Shown here in pieces: positions 35,407 through 44,292 of a stretch of DNA of 64,000 nt. Position 1 is the first letter of the stretch. Every line of letters starts with the position of its first letter. This DNA comes from Polaromonas sp. Lineage in GTDB: Bacteria > Pseudomonadota > Gammaproteobacteria > Burkholderiales > Burkholderiaceae_C. The notes under the pieces are model-generated. The model had not been told where the DNA came from. It was given only the letters and a program-made list of their open reading frames with translations, and ran no database searches. The position numbers and the translations under genes are program-made. The DNA is taken from NCBI RefSeq assembly GCF_029945925.1, contig NZ_JAQSDN010000001.1, positions 1-64,000 on the forward strand, read 5' to 3'.

Positions 35407-36837
35407 ATGCACGACTGCCAGGAGCCGTGCGTGATTGCGGATTTGAAACCGTATCCGGCGTACCGTCCTGCGGAGGGCGAATGGCTTGGCGACGTTCCCG
35501 CCCACTGGACAGTGCGGCGCATCAAGTACATCGTGCAGGAGGTCGATTCCCGTTCGAAAACGGGTGAAGAGCAACTTCTGCGCGTGTCCCAATTCACGGG
35601 AGTTACGCAACGCCTCCGGTTGGAAGGGCAAGATGGGCAGGACACCCGCGCAGCTTCGTTGGTCGGGTACAAGCGGGTCGAGCCCGATGACCTGGTTATC
35701 AACATCATGCTGGCCTGGAACGGCAGCATGGGCGTATCCCGCTTTGCGGGGATGGCCAGCCCAGCGTATTGCGTTTACCGGTTCAACCAAGGTGCACTGC
35801 CTTGGTACTTTCACCACCTGTTCAGGTCGCCTGCATACAAGGCACGAATCAAAGCAATGTCCACTGGCGTTGTTGAAAGCCGCCTTCGCCTGTATTCCGA
35901 CGATCTGTTTCGCATCGAGTCCTTGCTGCCTCCACCCTACGAACAAGCCGCCATCGTCAAATTCCTGGACTGGGCCAACGCCCGGCTGGAGCGCACCATC
36001 CGCGCCAAGCGGCGGGTGATTGCGCTGCTCACCGAACAGAAGCGGGCCATCATCCACCGCGCCGTCACACATGGCCTGGACCCCGCCGTCCCACTCAAGC
36101 CTTCCGACATTCCATGGCTGGGAGAAATTCCGGCGCATTGGGAAGCTCGACGCATCAAACAAGTGACTCGAATCCTTCGGGGAAAGTTTTCGCATCGTCC
36201 TCGGAACGATCCCGCCTTTTACGACGGTAGATATCCGTTTATTCAAACTGGCGCAGTTGCGCAAGCGGACAAATTTATTGATAACTACAACCAGACGTTG
36301 AATGACAAAGGTTTGGCGGTCAGCAAAATGTTTCCGAGTGGCACTTTGGTAATGACTATCGCGGCGAACATTGGTGAAGTTGCGGTTTTGACGTTTGATG
36401 CTTGCTTTCCAGACTCTATTGTTGGGTTCGTGCCATCTGTGAAGGTGGATCGCGACTACCTTTACCTGGTTTTTGGCAGCATGAAAGCAGAGTTCATTGC
36501 TGAAGCACCGGTGAACACCCAAGGCAACCTCAATGTTGAGCGAATTGGCGTGATGGGCATCCCATTGCCGTCGCTGGTCGAACAAAAACTCATTGCCAAG
36601 TCCGTCGAGGTGGAGACGGCTGCCTTCGATACAGGCATCGGCCGCCTAGAACGCGAAATCGATTTCCTGCGCGAATACCGCACCCGCCTGGTCGCCGACG
36701 TGGTGACAGGCAAGCTCGACGTGCGCCAGGCCGCAGCCCGGCTGCCGCAAGACGCGGTGAACGCCGCTCTGGAGCCCGAAGCGCTGGACCCGATGGACGC
36801 CAGCGATGCCGAGGCCGAGGCCGAGCTGGAAGCGTGA
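35407..36837 (+). CDS. hsdS: Type I restriction-modification system, specificity subunit HsdS
   Basis: A 476-residue specificity subunit with two target-recognition domains and two coiled spacers. The internal repeat is clear: WLGDVPAHW at residues 26-34 and WLGEIPAHW at 237-245, and the end of each half (LPPPYEQAAIVKFLDWANARLERTI and IPLPSLVEQKLIAKSVEVETAAFD). The second recognition domain (about 36140-36600) is visibly AT-richer than the rest, suggesting replacement by recombination. The ATG at 35407 gives an extra leader; translation could start slightly later. Confidence 0.93.
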   Translation: MHDCQEPCVIADLKPYPAYRPAEGEWLGDVPAHWTVRRIKYIVQEVDSRSKTGEEQLLRVSQFTGVTQRLRLEGQDGQDTRAASLVGYKRVEPDDLVINIMLAWNGSMGVSRFAGMASPAYCVYRFNQGALPWYFHHLFRSPAYKARIKAMSTGVVESRLRLYSDDLFRIESLLPPPYEQAAIVKFLDWANARLERTIRAKRRVIALLTEQKRAIIHRAVTHGLDPAVPLKPSDIPWLGEIPAHWEARRIKQVTRILRGKFSHRPRNDPAFYDGRYPFIQTGAVAQADKFIDNYNQTLNDKGLAVSKMFPSGTLVMTIAANIGEVAVLTFDACFPDSIVGFVPSVKVDRDYLYLVFGSMKAEFIAEAPVNTQGNLNVERIGVMGIPLPSLVEQKLIAKSVEVETAAFDTGIGRLEREIDFLREYRTRLVADVVTGKLDVRQAAARLPQDAVNAALEPEALDPMDASDAEAEAELEA

Positions 36838-36897
36838 CGCTGCTTGGCAAAACCGCTACACTGATTGCATCGCAACTGCAACGCAATACCCGCCACC

Positions 36898-37170
36898 ATG
36901 AAAACCGCCACCCTGCCCTCGCTCCGTGTTGAACCCCAGCTGCGCGCCGCGGCCGAAAGCGTGCTGCGCGAGGGCGAGACCCTGACCAGCCTGATAGAAA
37001 CCGCCATGCGCGAGACGATTGCGCGGCGGCGCACGCAAGACGAATTTCTGGCGCGTGGGCTGCGCGCCGCGCAAGATGCCAAGCAGACCGGCATCTACTA
37101 CGCAGCCGAGGCTGTGCACACCGAACTGGCCCAGCGGCTGGATGCCAGGCGCAAACAGGTGCTGGGTTGA
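36898..37170 (+). CDS. Ribbon-helix-helix antitoxin (ParD/YlcI-like)
   Basis: A 90-residue protein with a ribbon-helix-helix start: TLPSLRVEPQLRAAAESVLREGETLTSLIETAMRETIARRR (a beta strand and two helices). A basic tail (ARGLRAAQDAKQTG) should wrap the toxin. Its stop overlaps the toxin start (TTGA). It lies between hsdS and hsdR on the same strand. Confidence 0.83.
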   Translation: MKTATLPSLRVEPQLRAAAESVLREGETLTSLIETAMRETIARRRTQDEFLARGLRAAQDAKQTGIYYAAEAVHTELAQRLDARRKQVLG

Positions 37171-37487
37171 CGGCGCAGTTTGATGTCCGCTACACCGAAG
37201 CGGCGCGTGAGGATTTGCTGCGCTTGTTCGACTTTTTGCTGGAGCGGGCGAAAACCATTGAAGACTTTGATGCCGCGCAGACCGCCATCGATGCGCTGCG
37301 CACCGCGGTACAAAGCCACCTGAGTCGCACCCCATTCATTTACCGCAAGGCGGGCGACAGCGCGTTTGTGCGGGAGCTGATCATTCCGTTCGGCAACGCG
37401 GGCTACGTTGCGCTGTTTGAGATTGAGGGGGCTGCCACCGTCAACATACTGCCCGTGCGGCACCAGCTTGAAGACGACTACCACTGA
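37167..37487 (+). CDS. RelE/ParE-family toxin
   Basis: A 106-residue ParE/RelE-fold toxin: FDVRYTEAAREDLLRLFDFLLERA, then FVRELIIPFGNAGYVALFEIEG and VNILPVRHQLEDDYH at the end. ParE-type members poison gyrase and RelE-type cut mRNA; which applies here cannot be told. It starts at TTG, overlapping the antitoxin stop by 4 bp, so it is made only after antitoxin translation. hsdR begins 33 bp later. Confidence 0.85.
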   Translation: MTAQFDVRYTEAAREDLLRLFDFLLERAKTIEDFDAAQTAIDALRTAVQSHLSRTPFIYRKAGDSAFVRELIIPFGNAGYVALFEIEGAATVNILPVRHQLEDDYH

Positions 37488-37520
37488 GCCAAAAGCAAAA
37501 GCAAAAGCGGGGAGAAAACC

Positions 37521-40500
37521 ATGGCCACCGACACTTCAGAAAAAGGGCTTGAGACCCTGATCGTGCGCTACATGACCGGCACCGATGGGTTTCCGCCCAT
37601 GGCACCCGTCGGCACTGGCAGTGGTCCCACCACCGATGTGGCAGCCAAGCCCACTACGGCCTTTGGTGGCAGCGGCTACCTGGCGGGTAGCCCCAAGGAC
37701 TACGACCGCGCCCACGCGCTGGATGTGTACCAACTCTTCGCCTTTTTGAAGGCCACCCAACCTGACGCCTTCAAGAAGCTGGCAATGCTGGACGAACACG
37801 ATGTGCGCGACATCAACCGCCTGAAGTTTTTGACCCGCTTGTCCAGCGAGGTGGGCAAGCGCGGTGTGATTGATGTTCTGCGCAAAGGCATTGAGCACCA
37901 CCCGGCGGGGCATTTTGATTTGTTTTACGGCACACCGTCTGCGGGCAATGCCAAGGCGCAGGCGCTGCACGCGCAAAACCGCTTTGTGCTGACTCGCCAG
38001 TTTGCCTACAGCATGGACGAGAAGCGCCGCGCGCTGGACCTGGGCCTGTTTATCAACGGCTTGCCCATTGCCACCTTTGAGCTGAAAAACAGCCTGACCA
38101 AGCAAAACGTTGAAGACGCGGTTGAGCAATACAAGCGCGACCGCGACCCGCGCGAAAAGCTGTTTGAGTTTGGCCGCTGTGTGGTGCACCTGGCGGTGGA
38201 CGACCACGAGGTGCGCATGTGCACCCAGCTGGCAGGCAAGGCATCGTGGTTTTTGCCGCTGAACAAGGGCTTTAACGATGGCGCGGGCAACCCGCCCAAC
38301 CCGCTGGGGCTCAAGACCGATTACCTGTGGAAAGAGCTGTTAACCCCCGCCAGCCTGACCAACATCCTGGAGAACTACGCCCAGATTGTGGAAACCAGGC
38401 ACCCCAAGACGGGCAAGGTGAAGCGCAGCCAGTTGTTCCCGCGCTACCACCAGTTGGCGGTGGTGCGCGAAGCCTTGGCCGATGTGCGTGCGCGCGGCGT
38501 GGGGCACAAATACCTGATTCAGCACTCGGCAGGCAGCGGCAAGTCCAACTCCATTGCCTGGCTGGCGCACCAGCTGATTGGTGTGCGGCGCGATGACAAG
38601 GCGGTGTTTGACTCGGTGATTGTGGTGACCGACCGGCGCATCCTGGATGACCAGATTCAGAAGACCATCAAACAGTTCATGCAGGTAGGTTCAACCGTGG
38701 GGGCGGTGACGGGCGACGCGAGCTCCAAGACCGAGCAACTGCGCGGGTTTATTGCCGAGGGCAAGAAGATCATCATTTCCACCATTCAGACTTTTCCGTT
38801 TGTGCTGAAGGTGATTGGCGATGAGCACCGGGGGCGGCACTTTGCCATCATCATTGACGAAGCGCACTCCAGCCAGAGCGGCAAGACGGCAGCGTCGATG
38901 AGCGCCACGCTGAGTGAGGTAGACGGGGACAAAGACCCTGACATTGACCCCGAGAAGGACCCCGAGGACATCATCAACGACGCGCTGGAAAAGCGCATGG
39001 CTGCGCGCCAGATGATGGGCAACGCGAGCTACTTCGCTTTTACCGCCACGCCCAAGAACAAAACCCTGGAGATGTTTGGCGAGCCACTGCCACCCGACGC
39101 CGAAGGCAAGGTCAAGCACAAGCCGTTTCACACCTACACCATGAAGCAGGCGGTGAAGGAGCACTTCATTCTGGATGTGCTCGAGAACTACACGCCGGTA
39201 GCCAGCTACTTTGGCCTGGTGAAGAAGGTGGAGGACGACCCGCTGTTTGACAAGAAAAAGGCCAGCAAAAAGCTGCGCAAGTATGTGGAGAGCCACGACC
39301 ACGCCATTCGACTCAAGGCGGAAATCATGGTGGACCACTTTCATGCGCAGGTGCTGGCCGCTGGAAAGATTGGCGGCAAAGCGCGGGCCATGGTGGTGTG
39401 CAGCGGCATCGAGCGGGCCATTCAGTATTTCAAGGCGTTTCAGGCCTATCTGGAAGAGCGCAAAAGCCCGTATCAAGCCATCGTGGCGTTTTCAGGAGAG
39501 CATGAATACGGTGGGGTGAAGGTCAGCGAGTCGTCGCTGAACGGGTTTGCCAGCAAAGACATTGCCGACAAGATTCAGGACGATCCGTACCGTTTTTTGA
39601 TTTGCGCCGACAAGTTCCAGACCGGCTATGACGAGCCGCTGCTGCACACCATGTACGTGGACAAGGCGCTCTCTGGCATCAAGGCGGTGCAAACGCTGTC
39701 CCGCTTGAACCGGGCACACCCGCAAAAGCGGGATTGTTTTGTGCTGGACTTTCAAAACGATATCGAAGGCATCAAGCTGTCGTTCCAGGACTACTACCGC
39801 ACAACCATCCTGGCCGAAGAGACAGACCCCAACAAGCTCAACGACCTGAAAAAGGCCCTGGACAATGCGCAGGTGTACGCGCCCGAACAGGTAGAAGCCT
39901 TTGTGAAGCTGTTTTTGGAAGGCGTGGAGCGCGACCAGTTTGACCCGATTTTGGATGCCTGCACTGAGGTGTACAAAAGCACGCTGGACGAAGACCAGCA
40001 AGTCGAGTTCAAAGGCAGCGCCAAGGCGTTTTGCCGCACTTACGACTTTTTGGCATCCATCACCACCAGCCACAACGTGGGCTGGGAAAAGCTGTCCATC
40101 TTTTTGAACCTGTTGGTGGCCAAGCTGCCGTCACCCAAAGAGGATGACCTGGCCAAAGGCATCATCGACGCCATCGACATGAGCAGCTACCGGGCCGACA
40201 AGCAGGCAACGATGAAGATTGCGCTGGCCGATGCAGATGGCGAGATAGAACCCGCGCAAGAAGCCGCCGGGCGCCGCCCACAACCGGAGCTCGACCGTCT
40301 GAGCAACATTCTCAAAACCTTTAACGACAACTTTGGCACGCTGTTTACCGATGCCGACCGGGTGGCCAAGCGAATCCGCGATGACATTGCACCCAAAGTG
40401 GCAGCGGACTCGGCCTACCAGAACGCCAAGGAAAACACGCCGCACACGGCGCGCATGGCGCATGACCAGGCATTGGGGAGGGAAATGCAGATCTTGCTGC

Positions 40501-40613
40501 GGGACGATACGCAGATCTACAAGCAGTTTGTGGAGAACGAGTCGTTCAAGCGATTTGTGGGGGACATGGTGTTCGCTATAACCAGCGAGGCGCAGGGGCG
40601 AAGCGCGCCGTAA
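37521..40613 (+). CDS. hsdR: Type I restriction-modification system, restriction subunit HsdR
   Basis: A 1030-residue motor and nuclease subunit. The N-terminal PD-(D/E)xK nuclease has FELKNS at about residues 189-194 within GLPIATFELKNSLTKQN. The helicase part has Walker A SAGSGKSNS (near 336) and the DEAH box IIDEAHSSQSG (near 446), and later motif DKFQTGYDEPLLHTMYVDK. It cuts unmethylated DNA after ATP-driven translocation with HsdM/HsdS. Full length, no frameshift, so the system appears intact. Confidence 0.95.
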   Translation: MATDTSEKGLETLIVRYMTGTDGFPPMAPVGTGSGPTTDVAAKPTTAFGGSGYLAGSPKDYDRAHALDVYQLFAFLKATQPDAFKKLAMLDEHDVRDINRLKFLTRLSSEVGKRGVIDVLRKGIEHHPAGHFDLFYGTPSAGNAKAQALHAQNRFVLTRQFAYSMDEKRRALDLGLFINGLPIATFELKNSLTKQNVEDAVEQYKRDRDPREKLFEFGRCVVHLAVDDHEVRMCTQLAGKASWFLPLNKGFNDGAGNPPNPLGLKTDYLWKELLTPASLTNILENYAQIVETRHPKTGKVKRSQLFPRYHQLAVVREALADVRARGVGHKYLIQHSAGSGKSNSIAWLAHQLIGVRRDDKAVFDSVIVVTDRRILDDQIQKTIKQFMQVGSTVGAVTGDASSKTEQLRGFIAEGKKIIISTIQTFPFVLKVIGDEHRGRHFAIIIDEAHSSQSGKTAASMSATLSEVDGDKDPDIDPEKDPEDIINDALEKRMAARQMMGNASYFAFTATPKNKTLEMFGEPLPPDAEGKVKHKPFHTYTMKQAVKEHFILDVLENYTPVASYFGLVKKVEDDPLFDKKKASKKLRKYVESHDHAIRLKAEIMVDHFHAQVLAAGKIGGKARAMVVCSGIERAIQYFKAFQAYLEERKSPYQAIVAFSGEHEYGGVKVSESSLNGFASKDIADKIQDDPYRFLICADKFQTGYDEPLLHTMYVDKALSGIKAVQTLSRLNRAHPQKRDCFVLDFQNDIEGIKLSFQDYYRTTILAEETDPNKLNDLKKALDNAQVYAPEQVEAFVKLFLEGVERDQFDPILDACTEVYKSTLDEDQQVEFKGSAKAFCRTYDFLASITTSHNVGWEKLSIFLNLLVAKLPSPKEDDLAKGIIDAIDMSSYRADKQATMKIALADADGEIEPAQEAAGRRPQPELDRLSNILKTFNDNFGTLFTDADRVAKRIRDDIAPKVAADSAYQNAKENTPHTARMAHDQALGREMQILLRDDTQIYKQFVENESFKRFVGDMVFAITSEAQGRSAP

Positions 40614-40634
40614 ATGCCGCCCTGGCATTGTTTT
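40613..40634. terminator. Hairpin after hsdR, likely terminator
   Basis: AATGCC (40613-40618) and GGCATT (40624-40629) form a 6-bp stem with a five-base loop, followed by GTTTT. It overlaps the hsdR stop and lies between convergent genes. Confidence 0.55.
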
Positions 40635-40644
40635 ACCGGCACAC

Positions 40645-41283
40645 TTACACAGCTAGTCGCAGTGCCACCCCAAACCCCCGCCCCACCGCAGGCCGCGCCA
40701 TCATCGCCCGGTACCACCGCTGCACATTCGGAAAATCCACCAGGTCAATCTTGTGCCGCTCATGCCGCCAGACCCAGCCGACGATGGCGAAGTCGGCGAT
40801 TGAGATTTCTTCCCCTGCAAAGAAGGCGTGGTCGGCCAGGCGGCGGTCCATCACGCCGTAGAGGCGGCGCGTCTCGGCCATGAAGCGCTCCAGGCCATAG
40901 CGGCGGTCGGCTTCATTGGTCAGGTCGGCGAAGTGGTGCACCTGGCCGGGCATGGGGCCGAAGCCGCCCACCTGGAACATCAGCCATTCCATGACGGCGA
41001 CGCGGGCGCGGGACTCCTTTGGCAAAAACTGGCCGGTCTTCTCGGCCAGGTAAATCAGGATGGCGCCGGACTCGAAAACGCTGATGGGCTGGCCGCCCGG
41101 GCCGTCGGGGTCGATGATGGCGGGGATTTTGTTGTTGGGGCTGATCTTCAGGAAGTCGGGCGCGGTCTGCTCGCCCTTTGTGATGTCCACCACGTGCACC
41201 TCGTAGGGCAGGCCCATTTCTTCAAGGGCGACGCTGATCTTGCGGCCGTTGGGGGTGTCGAAGGCGTAGAGCTGGATGGGCAT
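40645..41283 (-). CDS. Glutathione S-transferase, Nu-class/YfcG-like
   Basis: A 212-residue glutathione transferase. The N-terminal thioredoxin-fold domain has YAFDTPNGRKISVALEEMGL with the TPNGRK motif typical of the bacterial Nu-class/YfcG and Ure2p-like group, then NNKIPAIIDPDG and VFESGAILIYLAEKTG (glutathione site). The C-terminal helical domain follows (ISIADFAIVGWVWRH). Likely a disulfide-bond reductase with glutathione. It converges on hsdR. Confidence 0.9.
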   Translation of the reverse strand: MPIQLYAFDTPNGRKISVALEEMGLPYEVHVVDITKGEQTAPDFLKISPNNKIPAIIDPDGPGGQPISVFESGAILIYLAEKTGQFLPKESRARVAVMEWLMFQVGGFGPMPGQVHHFADLTNEADRRYGLERFMAETRRLYGVMDRRLADHAFFAGEEISIADFAIVGWVWRHERHKIDLVDFPNVQRWYRAMMARPAVGRGFGVALRLAV

Positions 41284-41399
41284 GGGGTGTTGTGTGGTGG
41301 GGGGGGTGCGTTCGGTGGGAGGCAGTCTGCCACAGGATGGGGGATGGTGTTGGGCGCGGATGCAGGAAGGGGTCGGGGCCGGGGGCGTGAATGCGGGGG

Positions 41400-41430
41400 C
41401 ATGGATCCCGGAACGAGTCCGGGATGACAG
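41400..41430. repeat. ATCCCGGA palindromic repeat, copy A
   Basis: CATGGATCCCGGAACGAGTC with arms ATCCCGGA (41405-41412) and TCCGGGAT (41418-41425), followed by GACAG. The same unit occurs at 45259-45288. A widespread REP-like intergenic element. The rest of 41284-41495 shows nothing else. Confidence 0.75.
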
Positions 41431-41495
41431 TCCGGGAAGCGGGACGACAAGTCAGTCGGGTTGGCACTTGCAGCCAGCGCAGCGATACTGGTGGC

Positions 41496-43043
41496 ATGAC
41501 GCGCCGCCTCCCCGCCTTTGCCGCCTGCTGCATCGCCCTGATGCTGGCCGCCATCAGCAGCTTGGCCCTCGCCGCGCCGCCGACTAACGACACGCTGCGC
41601 ATTGGCTCCAAACGGTTCACCGAGTCCTACATCCTTGCGCAGGTGCTGGCGCAGACGGCTGCGCCGCACACGCCCACGCCGCCCTCGGTACTGCAGGGCC
41701 TGGGCAACACCGCCATTGTTTACGAGGCGCTGCGCTCGGGCAGCATTGACCTGTACCCGGAGTACGTGGGCACCATCAGCCAGGAAATCCTCAAGGGTGA
41801 TGCCGCCATGACGACGGCGGCCATGAACACCGCGCTGGCGCCGCTGGGCCTGGGGGTGGCGGTGCCGCTGGGCTTTAACGACGGCTACGCGCTGGCCATG
41901 CGCGAAGACACGGCGCAGCGCCTGGGCATCACCTCGCTGAGTGACCTGGCGAAACACCCGGAACTCAAGCTCGGCCTGTCGAACGAATTCATTGGCCGGG
42001 CCGACGGCTGGCGCGGGTTGGCGCAGCGTTATGGCGCGCCGCAGGTGCCGGTGGCGCTGGACCACGGGCTGGCTTATGACGCGATAGCGCAAAAGCAGGT
42101 GGACGTGATCGACATCTACACCACCGACGCGAAGATTGGCCACCTGGGCCTGCGCGTGCTGAAGGACGACCAGGCCTACTTTCCGCGTTACGACGCGGTG
42201 CTGCTGTACCGGCTGGATGTGCCCACGCGTTTTCCGCAAGCCTGGGCGGCGCTGCAGAAGCTCGGCGGCAGCATTGACGAAAACGCGATGATTGCGATGA
42301 ACGCACGGGCCGAGCTGCAGGGTGTGGCGTTTGACGTGATCGCCCGCGACCATTTGGCTGTCAAGGCCGGCGGCGCAGCCGCTGCAAGCAGCACCACCCA
42401 AGACCCGAACCAGCGCGGCTTCTGGGCCAAACTCTTCGGCCCCGACCTGGCGCGGCTGACGCGGCAGCACCTGACGCTGACCTTGGTCTCGGTCGGGCTG
42501 GCGGCGCTGATCGGCATTCCGCTGGCGGTGTGGGTGTTTCCGCACCCACGCCTGCGCGCGCTGGTGCTGGGCGCGACCGGGCTGATGCAGACTGTGCCCT
42601 CGCTGGCGCTACTGGCCATGCTGATCTCGCTGATGGGCGTGATCGGCACGGTGCCGGCGCTGACTGCGCTGATGCTGTACGCGCTGCTGCCCATCATGCG
42701 CAACACGGTGGCGGGTTTGAACGAGGTGTCGCCCGGCCTGCGTCTGGCCGGGCAGGCGCTGGGCATGACGGCAGGCCAGCGCATGCGCCACATCGAACTG
42801 CCGCTGGCGCTGCCGACCATTGTTGCCGGCGTGCGCACGGCGACCGCCATAACGATTGGCACGGCAACGATTGCGGCCTTCATCGGCGCGGGCGGTTACG
42901 GCGAACGCATCGTCACCGGCCTGGCGCTCAACGACGGCCAGCTGCTGCTGGCCGGCGCCCTGCCCGCCACGCTGCTGGCGCTGCTGAGCGAAGCGTTGTT
43001 TGAAGGTGTGGAGGGGCTGATGCGGCGGCGCCGCGCTGGCTGA
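41496..43043 (+). CDS. Fused substrate-binding and permease protein of an osmoprotectant (OpuC/ProWX-type) transporter
   Basis: A 515-residue fusion. After a Sec signal (residues 1-27) comes an OpuAC-type binding domain (LRIGSKRFTESYILAQVLAQ, LGNTAIVYEALRSGSIDLYPEYVGT, QKQVDVIDIYTTDAKIGHLGL). From about residue 310 a permease domain has several membrane segments and the EAA-like loop (EVSPGLRLAGQALGMTAGQRMRHIELPLALP). This is the glycine betaine/choline/carnitine class. No ATPase gene is next to it, which is odd because the usual operon carries one. The start at 41496 gives the signal peptide; sequence upstream is a repeat. Confidence 0.87.
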   Translation: MTRRLPAFAACCIALMLAAISSLALAAPPTNDTLRIGSKRFTESYILAQVLAQTAAPHTPTPPSVLQGLGNTAIVYEALRSGSIDLYPEYVGTISQEILKGDAAMTTAAMNTALAPLGLGVAVPLGFNDGYALAMREDTAQRLGITSLSDLAKHPELKLGLSNEFIGRADGWRGLAQRYGAPQVPVALDHGLAYDAIAQKQVDVIDIYTTDAKIGHLGLRVLKDDQAYFPRYDAVLLYRLDVPTRFPQAWAALQKLGGSIDENAMIAMNARAELQGVAFDVIARDHLAVKAGGAAAASSTTQDPNQRGFWAKLFGPDLARLTRQHLTLTLVSVGLAALIGIPLAVWVFPHPRLRALVLGATGLMQTVPSLALLAMLISLMGVIGTVPALTALMLYALLPIMRNTVAGLNEVSPGLRLAGQALGMTAGQRMRHIELPLALPTIVAGVRTATAITIGTATIAAFIGAGGYGERIVTGLALNDGQLLLAGALPATLLALLSEALFEGVEGLMRRRRAG

Positions 43044-43067
43044 GCGGCCGAAAAAGCTGCTCTTTCT

Positions 43068-43145
43068 TGCCCCCTCGCCCTCCGGGAAAGGGTGGGGGTG
43101 AGGGCCGCCTACCCTCACCCCTGCCCTCTCCCGGGGGGAGAGGGA
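43068..43145. repeat. Palindromic CCCTCTCCC-type intergenic repeat, second unit
   Basis: CCCCCTCGCCCTCCGGGAAA, then GGGTGGGGGTGAGGG and CCTACCCTCACCCCTGCCCT, ending CTCTCCCGGGGGGAGAGG. Two hairpins, the same type as at 5985-6063. Between convergent genes, where it may act as a transcription barrier. Confidence 0.7.
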
Positions 43146-43188
43146 GTAAAAACCAGCCCAGACTGCCTGAGCGTTTACTTTTTACAAG

Positions 43189-43249
43189 CCAAATCGGCCC
43201 TTAGCCCTTATGCGACGTACGCCAGCAGCTATCAAATCAAGAGCAATTC
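43189..43249 (+). repeat. Dispersed intergenic repeat, copy 9
   Basis: CCAAATCGGCCCTTAGCCCT, then GTACGCCAGCAGCTATCAAA and TCAAGAGCAATTC. Nearly identical in its last 30 bases to copy 6. Between convergent genes. Confidence 0.87.
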
Positions 43250-43250
43250 A

Positions 43251-44225
43251 TCAGTCCAGCTTGATGCCGGCCGCCGCCACCACTGCGGCCCAGCGCTTGC
43301 GCTCCTGGTTGAAGAAGTTGTCCTGCTCGGTGGGCGACATGGTCGCCACCTCGGCGCCCTGCCCGCTGAGCCTGGCGCGGATCTCGGGGCTGCGGATGAC
43401 CTTGATGAGTTCGGTGTTGAGCCGCGTCACGACGTCCGCCGGCGTGTTCTTTGCCACCAGAATGCCCTGCCAGGTGCCGGACTCGAAACCGGTGATGCCT
43501 TGCTCCTGCAGCGTCGGCACGTTGCCGATCAGCGGCATGCGTGTGGCCTTGGACACACCGAGGATCTTGAGCTGGCCGTTCTGCACAAACGGCAGCGTGG
43601 CCAGCATGCCGTTCATCAGCACCTGGGTCTGGCCGCCTACCGTGTCGGTGATGGCCTGCGAGCCGCCTTTGTACGGGATGTACTGCCACTTCGCATTGCT
43701 GGCGCGCTCGACCGCGACACCGGCCAGGTGCGGCGCACTGCCCATGGCGGTGACGGCGAAGTTGAGCTGCGTCTTTTGCGACAGCGCCACCAGTTCCTTG
43801 AGGTTGTTCGCGGGCACCGACGGATGCACCACCAGCAGGTGCGGCGAATAGGCCAGCATGGTCACGCCGCGCAAGTCCTTGCTGGGGTCGAACTGGAGCC
43901 GGGTGTACACCGACGGACTGATGGCCAGCGCACCGGTGTCGCACAGCAGCAGGGTGTAGCCATCGGGGGCCGACTTGGCGACGAAGTCGGCGCCGAGGTT
44001 GCCATTGGCGCCCGGCTTGTTTTCCACAATCACCGTCTGCTTGAGCGCTTCGGACAGCGGCTGGCTGATGGCGCGGGCAATGATGTCGGACGAGCCGCCC
44101 GGCGGGTAAGGCACGATGAGGCGGATCGGCTTGGCGGGCCAGGCTTGGGTTTGCGCCTGGACGCCAGAGGCGGCCAGGCCCATGGCAAGTGAGGAAGCAA
44201 GAACTTTGCGGCGGTTGAGGGTCAT
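43251..44225 (-). CDS. Bug/TctC-family periplasmic binding protein (uronate cluster)
   Basis: A 324-residue solute-binding protein. A twin-Arg-like start NRRKVLASSLAMGLAASGVQAQ is followed by TQAWPAKPIRLIVPYPPGGSSDIIAR. The pocket loop ENKPGANGNLGADFVAKSAPDG is present. It is the last gene of the minus-strand uronate/galactarate unit, 67 bp after garR. That unit already has a TRAP transporter, so this orphan receptor may serve another acid or signalling. No TctAB partner is seen. Confidence 0.87.
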   Translation of the reverse strand: MTLNRRKVLASSLAMGLAASGVQAQTQAWPAKPIRLIVPYPPGGSSDIIARAISQPLSEALKQTVIVENKPGANGNLGADFVAKSAPDGYTLLLCDTGALAISPSVYTRLQFDPSKDLRGVTMLAYSPHLLVVHPSVPANNLKELVALSQKTQLNFAVTAMGSAPHLAGVAVERASNAKWQYIPYKGGSQAITDTVGGQTQVLMNGMLATLPFVQNGQLKILGVSKATRMPLIGNVPTLQEQGITGFESGTWQGILVAKNTPADVVTRLNTELIKVIRSPEIRARLSGQGAEVATMSPTEQDNFFNQERKRWAAVVAAAGIKLD

Positions 44226-44292
44226 GATGTCTCCTGTGAATGTTGTGATGTGGGTAGCGGGTGCGGAATATTGGGGGATACGGATACGGTGT

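Noticed and set aside
24180-40613. Composite transposon or integrative element bounding the defence region
   Set aside because: Only one insertion sequence is present, and no integrase, tRNA gene or direct-repeat ends were seen.
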